From Symsagittifera roscoffensis (lineage: Eukaryota; Xenacoelomorpha; Acoela; Convolutidae): a stretch of 60,000 nt of DNA. Positions within the stretch are counted from its first letter, which is position 1; the number at the start of each line of letters is the position of its first letter. The notes beneath the pieces were generated by a model that did not search any database, was not told where the DNA came from, and saw only the letters and a program-made list of their open reading frames with translations. The translations under genes and the position numbers were made by a program. The stretch lies in contig NC_087070.1 of NCBI RefSeq assembly GCF_963678635.1, forward strand, positions 50,321,989 to 50,381,988, read 5' to 3'. Shown here one piece after another: positions 45,602 through 58,600 of this stretch.

Positions 45602-46552
45602 CGTCCCGTACCGAGTAAAATTTCTAAAACAGATCTGAAATAGTCTTTTTCATATCTAAATTTCAGATCTGAAATAGGTTGTGAAATTTTTAAAAAACGC
45701 TGGATGCTTTAAGGATTGGTTATTTCAGATCTAATTTCAGATCTGAAATTTTTTTTCTTGGTTACTTCAGATCTGAAAAAAATCTTTTTCAGATCTAATT
45801 TCAGATCTGAAATTTAGTTTTTCTTGGTTATTTCAGATCTGAAAAGTATATAATTCCGACTCAATTTTTACAAGTTTTGATTTTTTTTTGTATTCGATAG
45901 TTTCTGCTAGTTACTAGCATGAACTCAGCGAAGTCTCAAATTGGAGACTGCCAAATATGTTTTTTCAAGCACGAGATAAACGTTGGAAATGCATAACTAG
46001 CGCATGAAAATCAAAAATGTGACAGGTCTTCTAACAGTTTTTGAAAACTTTTCAACACAGTTGAACAAAAAATTTAGTTAAAAAAAACTGTTTGTGAAAT
46101 TATTCGGAAGTTTTTTTTTACAGCTAGTTAATTTAAACATAATTGTGTATTGCAGAAACATCAACAAATAAAAACCCAATTTTTCTGCTCGAAATTTAAC
46201 AAAGGATTTCTCGGATGTAATTTCAGATCTGAAATTTTGTTTTTCAAGGCTATTTCAGATCTGAAATTTGCAAATTCTTATCAAAATCTGAAATAAAGAA
46301 TTTCAGATCTGAGAATCAATTTTTGTACGAAATTTCGAATTTCAGATCTTCTGAAACTTTCTGCTCGATAATTTAACAAAGGATTTCTCGGATGTAATTT
46401 CAGATCTGAAATTTTGTTTTTCAAGGCTATTTCAGATCTGAAATTTGCAAATTCTTATCAAAATCTGAAATAAAGAATTTCAGATCTGAGAATCAATTTT
46501 TGTACGAAATTTCGAATTTCAGATCTTCTGAAACTTTCCTGCGTACGGGATG
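45602..46552. mobile_element. Inverted-repeat element built from CAGATCTG palindromes
   Basis: The left end CGTCCCGTAC and right end GTACGGGATG are inverted copies (9 of 10), and the similarity runs inward for about 40 bases. The interior contains at least twelve CAGATCTGA cores, mostly within the palindrome TTTCAGATCTGAAA, separated by AT-rich spacers such as TTTTTCTTGGTTA and TTTTTCAAGGCTA. The right part is a direct duplication (46185-46360 and 46361-46537). No coding capacity. Confidence 0.65.
46185..46537. repeat. 177-base direct duplication inside the palindrome element
   Basis: CTGCTCGAAATTTAACAAAG at 46185 and CTGCTCGATAATTTAACAAA at 46361 begin two nearly identical copies, each with four CAGATCT sites. 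Confidence 0.9.
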
Positions 46553-49455
46553 AACGGCTAAGTGCTAATCATATTTACGAGCCTGCTAAAATGAATCGAT
46601 GATTATTGAAATAGAGACAATTAAGCAAAACAGAGTTAATATATGGGCATAATCGGCCAATTTGAATTCATTTCGGATTTGATATGAAAATCATTTTAAA
46701 ATTATTCGAATAACATACAAAAGTTTCGGCTTTTTTTATTTGGCTGAGTACACATTAAATTGAATTCGTTAATTTTGTTATCCCAAGCAGTATATGGGAT
46801 CTTCATAATTTAGTTTTGATTCATTCAGAGCAAACTCAGTGCTTCAGTTTTTTGAAATTGAACGTTTGATTGAGCTTTTTTCGGAACAAAGTCAAAACTT
46901 GGGATTAGGTTTTTAGAGTGATCCGATATCATTGAAAAATATAGATCTATAAACTGTTCCATATTCCGCAAGATTCAGAATCCGCTCCAATTTAGCCCAG
47001 TTTCCTTTCTTGTTACTAGGAAAAGCAGGTAAGTTTGTGGGAAAAAGAAAAAAAATAAACAAAAAACTGCGCATTTTTATCCAGCTGTTTCTATGTAAAT
47101 GATTATGTCATCTCGTAATACTTTTCATGCACACCGGAAAAATGCCTCACTTATTTTCTTTCCAGCGTAAATTGGATGTAGAGTTTTGTCTATGTAACAT
47201 ACTTGGTTGTACACGTGGTTTGATTTTTTTTATAAGCAAATACTATTTCAAACCCACAATTTGAAAATTAACAAATGTTTTTATTTATATATTTTTCGCA
47301 TATTTCCCGCACTGAAGTTTCATGGATAATTACCAATTATTTTGGATTTTTATTTTCAGTCTCTATAAAATAACAAAAATAATCAATTGTAATCAGATAA
47401 AAATAGATTTTGCTTACAATTTGCAAACTCTGCTCACAAATTGCGGATTCTGGAACACTTTGAGGTTTCCGCTTGCAGAATGTGAGTGCCGCGACAGCGC
47501 AACCCTTTACACACACGTATAAAATTGTTTATGGTTTCCATTCTGCTCTACATTTTGCAGGATATGTTCCAATTCCATTTTATCTGGGGTTTTTTGGAGC
47601 GATGCAATGTTGTAGACATTTTTCGTAACGTTTTACCTGAAAAGTCTTCTTTAAAATTTAGCTGTCTAGCGGATTCAAGTCTGTTGCAAATCCAAAAAAA
47701 AAAGTTTCTTGGCGTTTAAGGACAAGTTTGGCAGCAGTAGAATCTCAACAGAAAGCCAAATTTAAACACCATAACTTTTCCCAATTTAACGACAAACACT
47801 TTTCACCAATGATTCCTATGAAGCCCTCACATACCCAGGCCATTTTCGTAAATTTTTTTTGGAAAAACATCAACTTACGCTTGATACTTTTGTCTGTGGT
47901 TTTTTTCATGTTCACATCGATAAATTTGTCAAAATTAATCTGATTTCAAGTATTTTCTTTAAATGAAGAGTCAGTAAAATTACATGGAAAATAGATAAAA
48001 ACAAAAAAAATCCAGCAAATTTTCAGTAGCTATCTTCACCTAGTTGATTAAATCATCTCATAAGGATATACAAAATCCTATCTTAAACCATCGCATAAAG
48101 TTGGCCTAGCTTAACTTGTTTTCAAAGCAAACCAGTTTTCATAAAAAACGGGGAGTGATTTTTACTTTTTCTGTTCATCTGATAGAAAAAGTCTCACCAG
48201 AAGCGGGAGTACTTTTAACTTTTTCTGTTTATTTGACAGAAAAAGTAGAACGGCCATTAACTTCTGCAATTGTAAGCAAAAAGTTTCAACTACTGCGTTT
48301 GATTTCAGGTTGATTAGATTAATGGCATTCAAAGCTTTCATTCTAGAAAATAACTGTATCATGAAGATGCGTTAAGAGAACAAAAAAAATTGGAAATTTG
48401 AAAGGTATTCTAAACAGCTTTTAAAACTCTCTGACGCATTTTCAAACTTTTTTTGGTTTTGGCACCATGGTCGGACACAAAGTGTACTTTTTGCACTTAA
48501 GCCGATTGATCTTACTTTTAAAAACTTTTTGAATTAATTTAGCAGATTTATGGTATATGTGTAAAATGAGCTTTGATAGGTATGTTTCTCAATCAAGGCG
48601 ATAGCGTATTGCTTATTTATATATATAAACATATAATTATACGTAAAAAAATATGTTCATTTTTTCCGTTTTTTATCTTTATTTATATATCATCAAACAT
48701 ATTTATACGAACACGCATACACAAACAACAGTGGATCTATTTTATTTTGTAAAATCGGGAGATTAAAATGGATTGATTTCGATTTCAAATTTTTACTTGC
48801 GGTTGTATAGATACTGAACTTAAAATTGTTCGCAACACTACTAAAAGACACCCACACTTTTAGATATATACACATGACTGTAAATTTTGTCTTCACATAT
48901 ATGCACGAAAAAAAAAACGCATAGATTTCATTTCATTCAATTTAAAACAAAAAAGCATACATAATTCTGTAAAGACATCTTACATAGATAACACAAGTTT
49001 TCTAGACGAATTCTAAAATAATCTAGAAAATCAGGAGCATCAACTACAATTGATTATAATCTCTTATTTTGTCAAAACTTTGTCAATTCAAAACAAAATT
49101 CGAATTATTTCTTGTGGGCTTTTAATTTTGTGTCAATAAGAAAATCTCTAGAAAAGAGATCTCTTGAACACTTTGGTTCATCTGAACACAAATTTTACCA
49201 CGAAACAAAAGTTTCATAGAGATGCTTTCATATTAGTGGAAAGGTTCCAGCAAAAGATGAAAAGTCTTCCGAATGAATCATGAAACTAAATCATTTTTCT
49301 GATGTTTTGGTGGTTGAAAAAGCTTACAGTATGAATCACAAAACAAATCTAATGGGGAAGAAATAAAAAAAACCTTAAAATTTTGAACTGATTGGAAAAC
49401 TTTAAAAACATTTTTCTCATTTTTCATAGGAACCATTATCTACAAAAGCATAAAA
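46553..49455. other. No gene recognised; a hairpin-bearing direct repeat at 48152-48250
   Basis: AT-rich with several frames under 80 codons. Two direct copies of GGGAGT.ATTTT.ACTTTTTCTG followed by AGAAAAAGT lie at about 48152-48195 and 48206-48250; each folds on itself (ACTTTTTCTGT pairs with ACAGAAAAAGT in the second). From 48.6 kb the sequence is rich in TATA/CATA runs. Confidence 0.4.
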
Positions 49456-50105
49456 TATAAGCAATTTAGATGCAACTTCGAGAGACAAAGTGGACAAACA
49501 AAACAGACTATAATCAATTATAATCGATTATAATGGATTTTTGTGCAAAACTAATGAATTAGAATTTTGAATAAAAATAATGGATTACAATCAATTATAA
49601 TTGATTATAATTGTATCGAAAAATAGACGAAGAAAAAATCATTTATAATCGATTATACTGACATTTAATTATTTTTATTTTTATTTTAAGAAGATAGATT
49701 ATAATCGATTATTAATTGATTAAAATCGATTGTTTCTCAAATTTAGTAGGAATGGTACTAAAATTGTAATATACTCGATTATTCTTTTTGATCTCTTTTT
49801 CTCATTTTGACTTGCAAACAAACTTTTATCAGTTCACCTATACATGCATACAAGTAACAGGTGAGTATATAGAAATATACAGAAAAACCTAAACAATAGA
49901 TACACGAACCTCTTTTTACATACACTAATACATTTAAACATACAATCAAACAGACATAAATGCAGACGTATCCCCATGTGTACACATTTCAATCGCCCAG
50001 AGAGTTTGAAACCTTGTGTCAACGAAAATTTCCGAAAGTTAATAAACTTAAATTTTGCTGCATCAAAAGTTATACATATATATTATACATCAGCAATTAT
50101 ACACA

Positions 50106-50157
50106 ATGAGAGTCACTCGAGAAACGTTTTTCAGCGCACACTTGCCAAGTCTTGAGT
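50106..50157 (+). other. Exon-like segment in array unit 1 (ATG to splice donor)
   Basis: An ATG opens MRVTRETFFSAHLPSLE and the segment ends GAGT|GTAAGTAAA, a strong donor. A TATA-rich stretch lies just upstream. Conserved in every unit. Whether it is coding or a non-coding first exon cannot be decided. Confidence 0.3.
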
Positions 50158-51236
50158 GTAAGTAAATACTTTTTAAGGTTTGCAAATGTAACTGCGATTA
50201 AAAAAATGTGCGAACTGTTCAAATTATTTTTTAATTATTGACGTTTTAGCACGTTTTTGTTGGGAATATGATTTTAAAAAACTAACAACTCCAACTAATG
50301 CAATTCATTGATGGTGCAGAAAATGTACAAATTTGTTATTTTTTAAGTTATTTTTCAGGCCAAAAATTATCCTGAAACGTATTATGGAAAACACAATTTG
50401 TTGTTTAATTTTCAGTACGTTTTTTTTTTTGCTTTGATTGATAGTCAAGGCAATCTGAATATAATTGTTCAAAACAGTCATACAAAAAAAGGATAAATAT
50501 CGATTCAAAATGATTTATATCAATATCACTATTACTAAAATTCGTATGAAAATCAAACAAAAAGAAGTGAAAATAAGTTCAAATTGACTTAGAATTGATT
50601 AATAAGCAATTTAGATACAACTTCGAGAGACAAAATAGACAAACAAAACGGATTATAATCAATTATTGTGCAAAACTAATGAATTAGAATTTTGAATAAA
50701 AATAATGGATTGATTAATAAGCAATTCAGATGCATTGATTGATTCTTCAAAATTCAATCAATGCATCTTTAAAATTGATTCTTTAAGCCTAATTTATGCT
50801 TTGAACTAGATCGATTTTAACTCAATTCAGATCAGTGTTTCTGAGGTTTTTTTAATATCATCTGTACAAAATCGATCACAGTCCATTTCGTATCAATGTA
50901 ATTTATATGTAAGCATCTTAGATCACTTTTTCTCATTTTGACTTGCAAACAAACTTTTATCAGTTCACATATACATGCATACAAGTAACAGGTGAGTATA
51001 TAGAAATATACAGAAGTACTTAAACAATAGATACACAAACCTCTTTTTACATACACTAATACATTTAAACATACAATCAACCAGACATAAATGCAGACGT
51101 ATCCCCATGTGTACATATTTCAATCGCCCAGAGAGTTTGAAATCTTGTGTCAACGAAAGTTTCCGAAAGTTAATAAACTTAAGTTTTGCTGCATCAAAAG
51201 TTATACATATATATTATACATCAGCAATTATACACA

Positions 51237-51288
51237 ATGAGAGTCACTCGAGAAACGTTTTTCAGCGCACACTTGCAAAGTCCTGAGT
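51237..51288 (+). other. Exon-like segment in array unit 2
   Basis: Same 52 bases with LQSPE in place of LPSLE. The donor is weakened to GTACGT. Confidence 0.25.
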
Positions 51289-52386
51289 GTACGTAAATCC
51301 TTTTTAAGGTTTGCAAATGTAACGGCGATTAAAAAATGTGCGAAATGTTCAAATTAATTTTTAATTATTGACGTTTTAGCACGTTTTTGTTGGGAATATG
51401 ATTTTAAAAAACTAATAACTCCAACTAATGCAATTCATTGATGGTGCAGAAAATGTACAAATTTGTTTTTTTTTTAAGTTATTTTTCAGGCCAAAAATCA
51501 TCCTGAAACGTATTATGGAAAACACAACTTGTTTTTTAATTTTCAGTACGTTTTCTTTTTGTTTTGATTGATAGTCAAGGCAATCTGAATATAATTGTTC
51601 AAAACAGTCATACAAAAAAAGGATAAATATCGATTCGAAATGATTTATATCAATATCATTATTACTAAAGTTCGTATGAAAATCAAACAAAAAGAAGTGA
51701 AAATAAGTTCAAATTGACTTAGAATTGATTAATAAGCAATTTAGATACAACTTCGAGAGACAAAATAGACAAACAAAACGGATTATAATCAATTATAATC
51801 GATTATAATGGATTATTGTGCAAAACTAATGAATTAGAATTTTGAATAAAATTAATGGATTGATTAATAAGCAATTTAGATGCATTGATTGATTCTTCAA
51901 ATTTCAATCAATGCATCTTTAAAATTGATTCTTTAAGCCTAATTTATGCATTGAACTAGATCGATTTTAACTCAATTCAGATCAGTGTTTCTGAGGTTTT
52001 TTTAATATCATCTGTACAAAATCGATCACAGTCCATTTCGTATCAGTGTATTTTATATGTAAGCAACTTAGATCACTTTTTCTCATTTTGACTTGCAAAC
52101 AAACTTTTATCAGTTCACATATACATGCATACAAGTAACAGGTGAGTATATAGAAATATACAGAAATACTTAAACAATAGATACACGAACCTCTTTTTAC
52201 ATACACTAATACATTTAAACATACAATCAAACAGACATAAATGCAGACGTATCCCCATGTGTACACATTTCAATCGCCCAGAGGGTTTGAAATCTTGTGT
52301 CAACGAAAGTTTCCGAAAGTTAATAAACTTAAGTTTTGCTGCATCAAAAGTTATACATATATATTATACATCAGCAATTATACAAT

Positions 52387-52438
52387 ATGAGAGTCACTCG
52401 AGAAACGTTTTTCAGCGCACACTTGCGAAGTCTTGAGT
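52387..52438 (+). other. Exon-like segment in array unit 3
   Basis: Encodes MRVTRETFFSAHLRSLE, donor GTAAGT intact. Confidence 0.3.
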
Positions 52439-53667
52439 GTAAGTAAATCCTTTTTAAGGTTTGCAAATGTAACGGCGATTAAAAAAATGTGCGAACTGTT
52501 CAAATTAATTTTTAATTATTGACGTTTTAGCACGTTTTTGTTGGGAATATGATTTTAAAAAACTAATAACTCCAACTAATGCAATTCATTGATGGTGCAG
52601 AAAATGTACAAATTTGTTATTTTTTAAGTTCTTTTTCAGGCCAAAAATTATCCTGAAACGTATTATGGAAAACACCGTTTGTTTTTTAATTTTCAGTTCG
52701 TTTTCTTTTTGTTTTGATTGATAGTCAAGGCAATCTGAATGAAATTGTTCAAAACAGTCATACAAAAAAAGGATAAATATCGATTCAAAATGAATTATAT
52801 CTATATCACTATTTCTAAGTTTCGAATGAAAATCAAACAAAAAGAAGTGAAAATAAGTTCAAATTGACTTAGAAAAGATTAATAAGCAATTTAGATACAA
52901 CTTCAAGAGACAAAATAGACAAACAAAACGAATTATAATCAATTATAATCGATTATAATGGATTATTGTGCAAAACTATTGAATTAGAATTTTGTAAAAA
53001 TAATGGATTGATTAATAAGCAATTTAGATACAACTTCAAGAGACAAAATAGACAAACAAAACGAATTATAATCAATTATAATCGATTATAATGGATTATT
53101 GTGCAAAACTATTGAATTAGAATTTTGTAAAAATAATGGATTGATTAATAAGCAATTTAGATGCATTGATTGATTCTTTAAAATTCAATCAATGCATCTT
53201 TAAAATTGATTCTTTAAGCCTCATTTATGCATAGAACTAGATCCATTTTAACTCAATTCAGATCAGTGTTTCTGAGGTTTTTCTGATATCATCTGTACAA
53301 AATCGATCACAGTCCCTTTCGTATCAGTGTAATTTATATGTAAGCAACTTAGATCACTTTTTCTCATTTTGACTTGCAAACAAACTTTTATCAGTTCACA
53401 TATACATGCATACAAGTAACAGGTGAGTATATAGAAATATACAGAAATACTTAAACAATAGATACACGAACCTCTTTTTACATACACTAATACATTTAAA
53501 CATACAATCAAACAGACATAAATGCAGACGTATCCCCATGTGTACACATTTCAATCGCCCAGAGAGTTTGAAATCTTGTGTCAACGAAAGTTTTCGAAAG
53601 TTAATAAACTTAAATTTTGCTGCATCAAAAGTTATACATATATATTATACATCAGCAATTATACACA

Positions 53668-53719
53668 ATGAGAGTCACTCGAGAAACGTTTTTCAGCGCA
53701 CACTTGCGAAGTCTTGAGT
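53668..53719 (+). other. Exon-like segment in array unit 4
   Basis: Same peptide as unit 3, donor GTAAGT intact. Confidence 0.3.
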
Positions 53720-54815
53720 GTAAGTAAATCCTTTTTAAGGTTTGCAAATGTAACGGCGATTAAAAAAATGTGCGAACTGTTCAAATTAATTTTTAATTAT
53801 TGACGTTTTAGCACGTTTTTGTTGGGAATATGATTTTAAAAAACTAATAACTCCAACTAATGCAATTCATTGATGGTGCAGAAAATGTACAAATTTGTTA
53901 TTTCTTAAGTTCTTTTTCAGGCCAAAAATCATCCTGAAACGTATTATGGAAAACACCGTTTGTATTTTAATTTTCAGTTCGTTTTCTTTTTGTTTTGATT
54001 GATAGTCAAGGCAATCTGAATATAATTGTTCAAAACAGTCATACAAAAAAAGGATAAATATTGATTCAAAATGAATTATATCAATATCACTATTACTAAA
54101 GTTCGTATGAAAATCAAACAAAAAGAAGTGAAAATAAATTCAAATTGACTTAGAATTGATTAATAAGCAATTTAGATACAACTTCGAGAGACAAAATAGA
54201 CAAACAAAACGGATTATAATCAATTATAATCAATTATAATGGATTATTGCGCAAAACTAATGAATTATAATTTTGAATAAAAATAATGAATTGATTAATT
54301 AGCAATTTAGATGCATTGATTGATTCTTTAAAATTCAGTCAATGCATCTTTAAAATTGATTCTTTAAGCCTAATTTATGCATTGAACTAGATCGATTTTA
54401 ACTCAATTCAGATCAGTGTTTCTGAGGTTTTTTTTATATCATCTGTACAAAATCGATCACAGTCCATTTCGTATCATTGTAAATTATATGTAAGCATCTT
54501 AGATCACTTTTTCTCATTTTGACTTGCAAACAAACTTTTATCAGTTCACATATACATGCATACAAGTAACAGGTGAGTATATAGAAATATACAAAAATAC
54601 TTAAACAATAGATACACGAACCTCTTTTTACATACACTAATACATTTAAACATACAATCAAACAGACATAAATGCAGACGTATCCCCATGTGTACACATT
54701 TCAATCGCCCAGAGAGTTTGAAATCTTGTGTCAACGTAAGTTTCCGAAAGTTAATAAACTTATGTTTTGCTGCATCAAAAGTTATACATATATTATACAT
54801 CAGCAATTATACACA

Positions 54816-54867
54816 TTGAGAGTCACTCGAGGAACGTTTTTTAGCGCACACTTGCGAAGTCTTGAGT
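54816..54867 (+). other. Exon-like segment in array unit 5, start codon lost
   Basis: The ATG is TTG here; the donor GTAAGT is intact. This is the unit nearest the downstream acceptor. Confidence 0.25.
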
Positions 54868-55479
54868 GTAAGTAAATCCTTTTTAAGGGTTGCAAATGTA
54901 ACGCTGATTAAAAAAATTTGCGAAATGTTCAAATTAATTTTTAATTATTGACGTTTTAGCACGTTTTTGTTGGGAATTTGATTTTAAAAAACTAATAACT
55001 CCAACTAATGCAATTCATTGATGGTGCAGAAAATGTACAAATTAGTTATTTTTTTAGTTATTTTTCAGACCAAAAATCATCCTGAAACGTAATATGGAAA
55101 ACACAGTTTGTTTTTTAATTTTCAGTTCGTTTTCTTTATGTTTTGATTGATAGTCAAGGCAACCTGAATATAATTGTTCAAAACAGTCATACAAAAAAAA
55201 AGATAAGTATCGATTCAAAATGAATTATATCAATATCACGATTACTAAAGTTCGTATGAAAATCAAACAAAAAAAAGTAAAAATAAGTTCAAATTGACTT
55301 AGAATTGATTAAAATTGATTCTTTAAGCTAATTTTATGGATTAAACTAGATCGATTTTAACTCGATTCAGATCAGTGTTTCTGAGGTTTTTCTATATCAT
55401 CTCTACAAAATCAATTACAGTCCATTTCGTATCAGTGTAATTTATATGTTATCCACCTAATTCATCTTCGTTTTTGCAG

Positions 55480-55640
55480 ATCATGTTTCGAGTACCTCTA
55501 CTATCAAGGAAAAAAAAACTGGAAAAAATAGCGTCTGAAAACATAACGTCTGAACGTCTGAAAAATAACCTCTGAGTTTTTAAATATATGTTCGTGCAGT
55601 AAAATTGCACTTTAAACAAGAATAAAAAAAAATTGAAGTA
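55480..55640 (+). other. Candidate terminal exon after the array, with polyadenylation signal
   Basis: Acceptor CATCTTCGTTTTTGCAG at the very edge of the array, then about 160 bases, with AATAAA at 55621. Joined to a unit's 52-base segment it would give a 36-residue peptide ending KKTGKNSV at a TGA (55536). A short peptide or a non-coding RNA are both possible. Confidence 0.25.
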
Positions 55641-58600
55641 ATTTCGCCTAATTTTCCTTGTCATCGCCACAATAACCCTTAGATTTTCAAAATTCAAAAT
55701 AGTTTTCCTTAAACTTAAAAGTCTGACTTAAAAAACTTTTGTTGGGTGACTCTTGGTCTTTTTAGCTCTACTGGAAATTGTGACCAAAAATCGAAGCAAT
55801 AATAATAATTAACCTATATCAGTTTCATTGGTTTTGGATAGGTTACAAAACCATTCGGCTTCAACTCATATCACTAAGGAGGCAATCATGGCGGGATACT
55901 TTAGTGCTGCTAACGCGTAAGCGGCGCTATAATCAGGCTTAGAAAACTTTCCAAGTTGATCTGCGGTAAATGTTCTGACTTATCAGAGTACTGCTAGACG
56001 CTAGCTTTTTTGTTTTTATTTTCTAGAAAGTTAAAAACTCCGGTGTAACTCCAACTGTTTTTTCATATTTAATTTCGAAAAAACATCTATTTTTAAGTTT
56101 TGAGAAAATGTCCATCAACTTTTTAATCATAGACTTTAGGAAGCAGCTTAATCACTCAAAAAATTTTCCTGATTTAAGTGGTGTTAAACATATTACAATT
56201 TCAAGTTATCAAATTGAACGAAAAATTCATCTATAGACCAAGTGCAGATGATAAAAGCTATCATCTATGAACATACCATAATATGATTTCCAGGTTTTAC
56301 CAGTTTATTCCGAGTCTGAAAACCCGTTTTCCTAGTCTGCGCTATTCTCAAAAAAGCGGAGTAAAAAAGTTTTTCATGCAATCTGAAAACTTCTCAACGA
56401 AAAAATTGTGTTGTTTGCAAATACAAATTTGAAAAATTCCACTGTTTCTTGCAATCACGCAGGTTTTTTTTAAGAAGGCGGATAGTGAAAACTGGCCTAG
56501 TATAAACTGGAAACTTCTTGAAACCAGATTTTGGGTTATTTATAGAGGGCAGCTGTGATCATGTACAAATTTGAAAAAATTTTTGTTCAAATTTAGAAAA
56601 AAAATGTCCAAAACCATCTTTGATAACAGGCACTTTAAAGAATAAAAACCAAAATTTGCTGTCAACTTGTCCACATACCATGTAAAGAATTCTTAATTGG
56701 GGTAATTCCATCGCACTAGTTCAATATCAACTGTGAAATCAAGAGGAAATTGTTGTTCTGGCTATTCGTCGAAAACAACTTTCTATAGCAAGTTGTCTGA
56801 AAATGTCAAGATGGACAGGTGAGTTATCTTTCGAATTCCGTTTAAAAGTGGCTAGTTGAAAAAAAAAACGCAATTTTCAGATGAAAAATCACACTGTGGC
56901 ACAATTATTCCATCCGAGTACAACTATTCCAAGTGTTCTTCGAAGGTAGTAACAATAAGAAACGGCACTAGGGTTGTCGTGGCGCCTGTTTTTCAGAGTT
57001 TGAGTAAGAAGAGCAAACTTAGTTGAACAGTTTTGCCTACAGGCAAAAACATCAGTTTCCGCGGGGCACTGGCAGAAGAAAATTATCCTTTTTTGGCAAA
57101 AAAACAGCTTGCCCAAAGATAGTTTTAAAGGAAGACCCTTTAAGTGGACAAATACTTGAATTAAATGGATCATATAAGGCATTCAACCCATTTTTTGGAA
57201 AAGTCAGGCAAAAAATGCATCAATTGAAATGCTTTACTTTTATTTTGTGCGTAAAAGTTCGCTTGACTGCCTCATAAGCGGAATATTTCCGGCATTACAT
57301 TGAACGCTGTAATTAACCATTTAGGGACAAATTGGCACGCAGTTCCGCACATCTACCTATTTCTCATGTCTCTTTTAATTAGTTTATAAAACTCCTGTTT
57401 AGATCCATATATGTCTACGTCACTCTACTTTTCAGACCCTTGCCCTGTCACACGCAACCTGTTTTTAAGGTGGATTTTGCTCCTCCCTCTCCACCCCCCC
57501 CCCCCTCACTTCTCCAAAACAGTTTTCGATTTTCATACCAAGAAGTTTGACTGATAGTCACATGATGTTATTTGGTATCCGTGCATTTTTGTGTTATCGG
57601 AAAATTAGCAAACAAACACAAAAAACCAGAAAGAAAAACAAGATTTTAAGAAAATACAGCTCCTCAGAATCATTGTCACCCTACCATTTTCACAAAGATA
57701 ATTATTGTGGAACTTTTTGAAGGATTTTATTGATACGAAATATATTAATTCAAGATACTTTTTCAAGAGTAATAAATTGATTGCAGAGTTTTTTCGGAAA
57801 TGTCAATTTTGAGTAATAAAATTTCTGAAAGTAGAATCCTGCTATATGCAAAAAATAGAAACAAGTGAAAAGATCGTGCTTTGATGAAAAGTGTAATTTC
57901 AGTATTTCGAAATTACAAGTCATCGTAAAAATGTTGCTGGTAATTTTAAATGGACGAAGAAATCAGTCAAATTTGGTCCCAAATCCACTTTGTATAAGAA
58001 ACCTACAATTTAAGGACATATTTGACAATCCCTTTTCAGATTTCCACTTAGGAAGTGCTTAAAATGTCGAATTACCGCTGTTACGAAACTTAAAAGCCTT
58101 TCATTAGCTCAACTAGGTATTCGTAATTTTAAACAATGACAATCAACGGGAGGTGTTTTAAGACTGATTTGAAAATAATCGATCTAAAAGTGTTTTCATA
58201 AACACCTCTCAGCAAAAAATTACGCATCTTTTAGCTGTTAATTTGAACCATACAAATATTTCAGACAATTTGGTTACTTTTTTTTGAAAAAATTTTCGTG
58301 ACGTGAAATTTAGAGAATATAAACTTGCTGCTTTAACTTTTGCAGCAGGTTCTTACAAAAATCCTCAAGATTCACATTTTCAAAAATGATTTCCTCTCCA
58401 AAAAGACCACTTAACATCAAAAAATTATTGTTCTATTTTAAATTTTAAGTGTAATATAACAAGAGAGGCTCTCCGGAAATGAATAATCGAATTTAATAAA
58501 ATCTTGCAGAACATCTTTTAAGCATCTGTCTTAAATACTTAATGAGTATTTTATAAATTTTCTGATGGGTTTAAAGTGAAACTCTTTGATGAAAATTATT

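Larger units (their letters stand above)
49456..55449. repeat. Tandem array of five 1.13-1.28 kb units
   Basis: Units start near 49456, 50603, 51733, 52883 and 54163, with a partial end to 55449. The shared marker CTCATTTTGACTTGCAAAC lies at 49801, 50932, 52082, 53363 and 54513. Unit 4 is longer because of an internal 131-base duplication (about 52884-53014 and 53015-53145). Contents in order: AATTATAATCGATTATAAT-type palindromes, a 14-base-stem hairpin around GATGCATTGATTGA, the marker, a CATA-rich stretch, TCAATCGCCCAGAG, a TATA-rich stretch, and a conserved 52-base exon-like segment. The minus-strand frames rich in V, Y, C come from the CATA-rich stretch and are not credible genes. Confidence 0.9.

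Noticed and set aside
49779-54806. Minus-strand frames starting MYTWGYVCIYV, repeated five times
   Set aside because: They arise from CATA/TACA-rich repeat sequence in the array; low-complexity hydrophobic protein without start context or splice signals.
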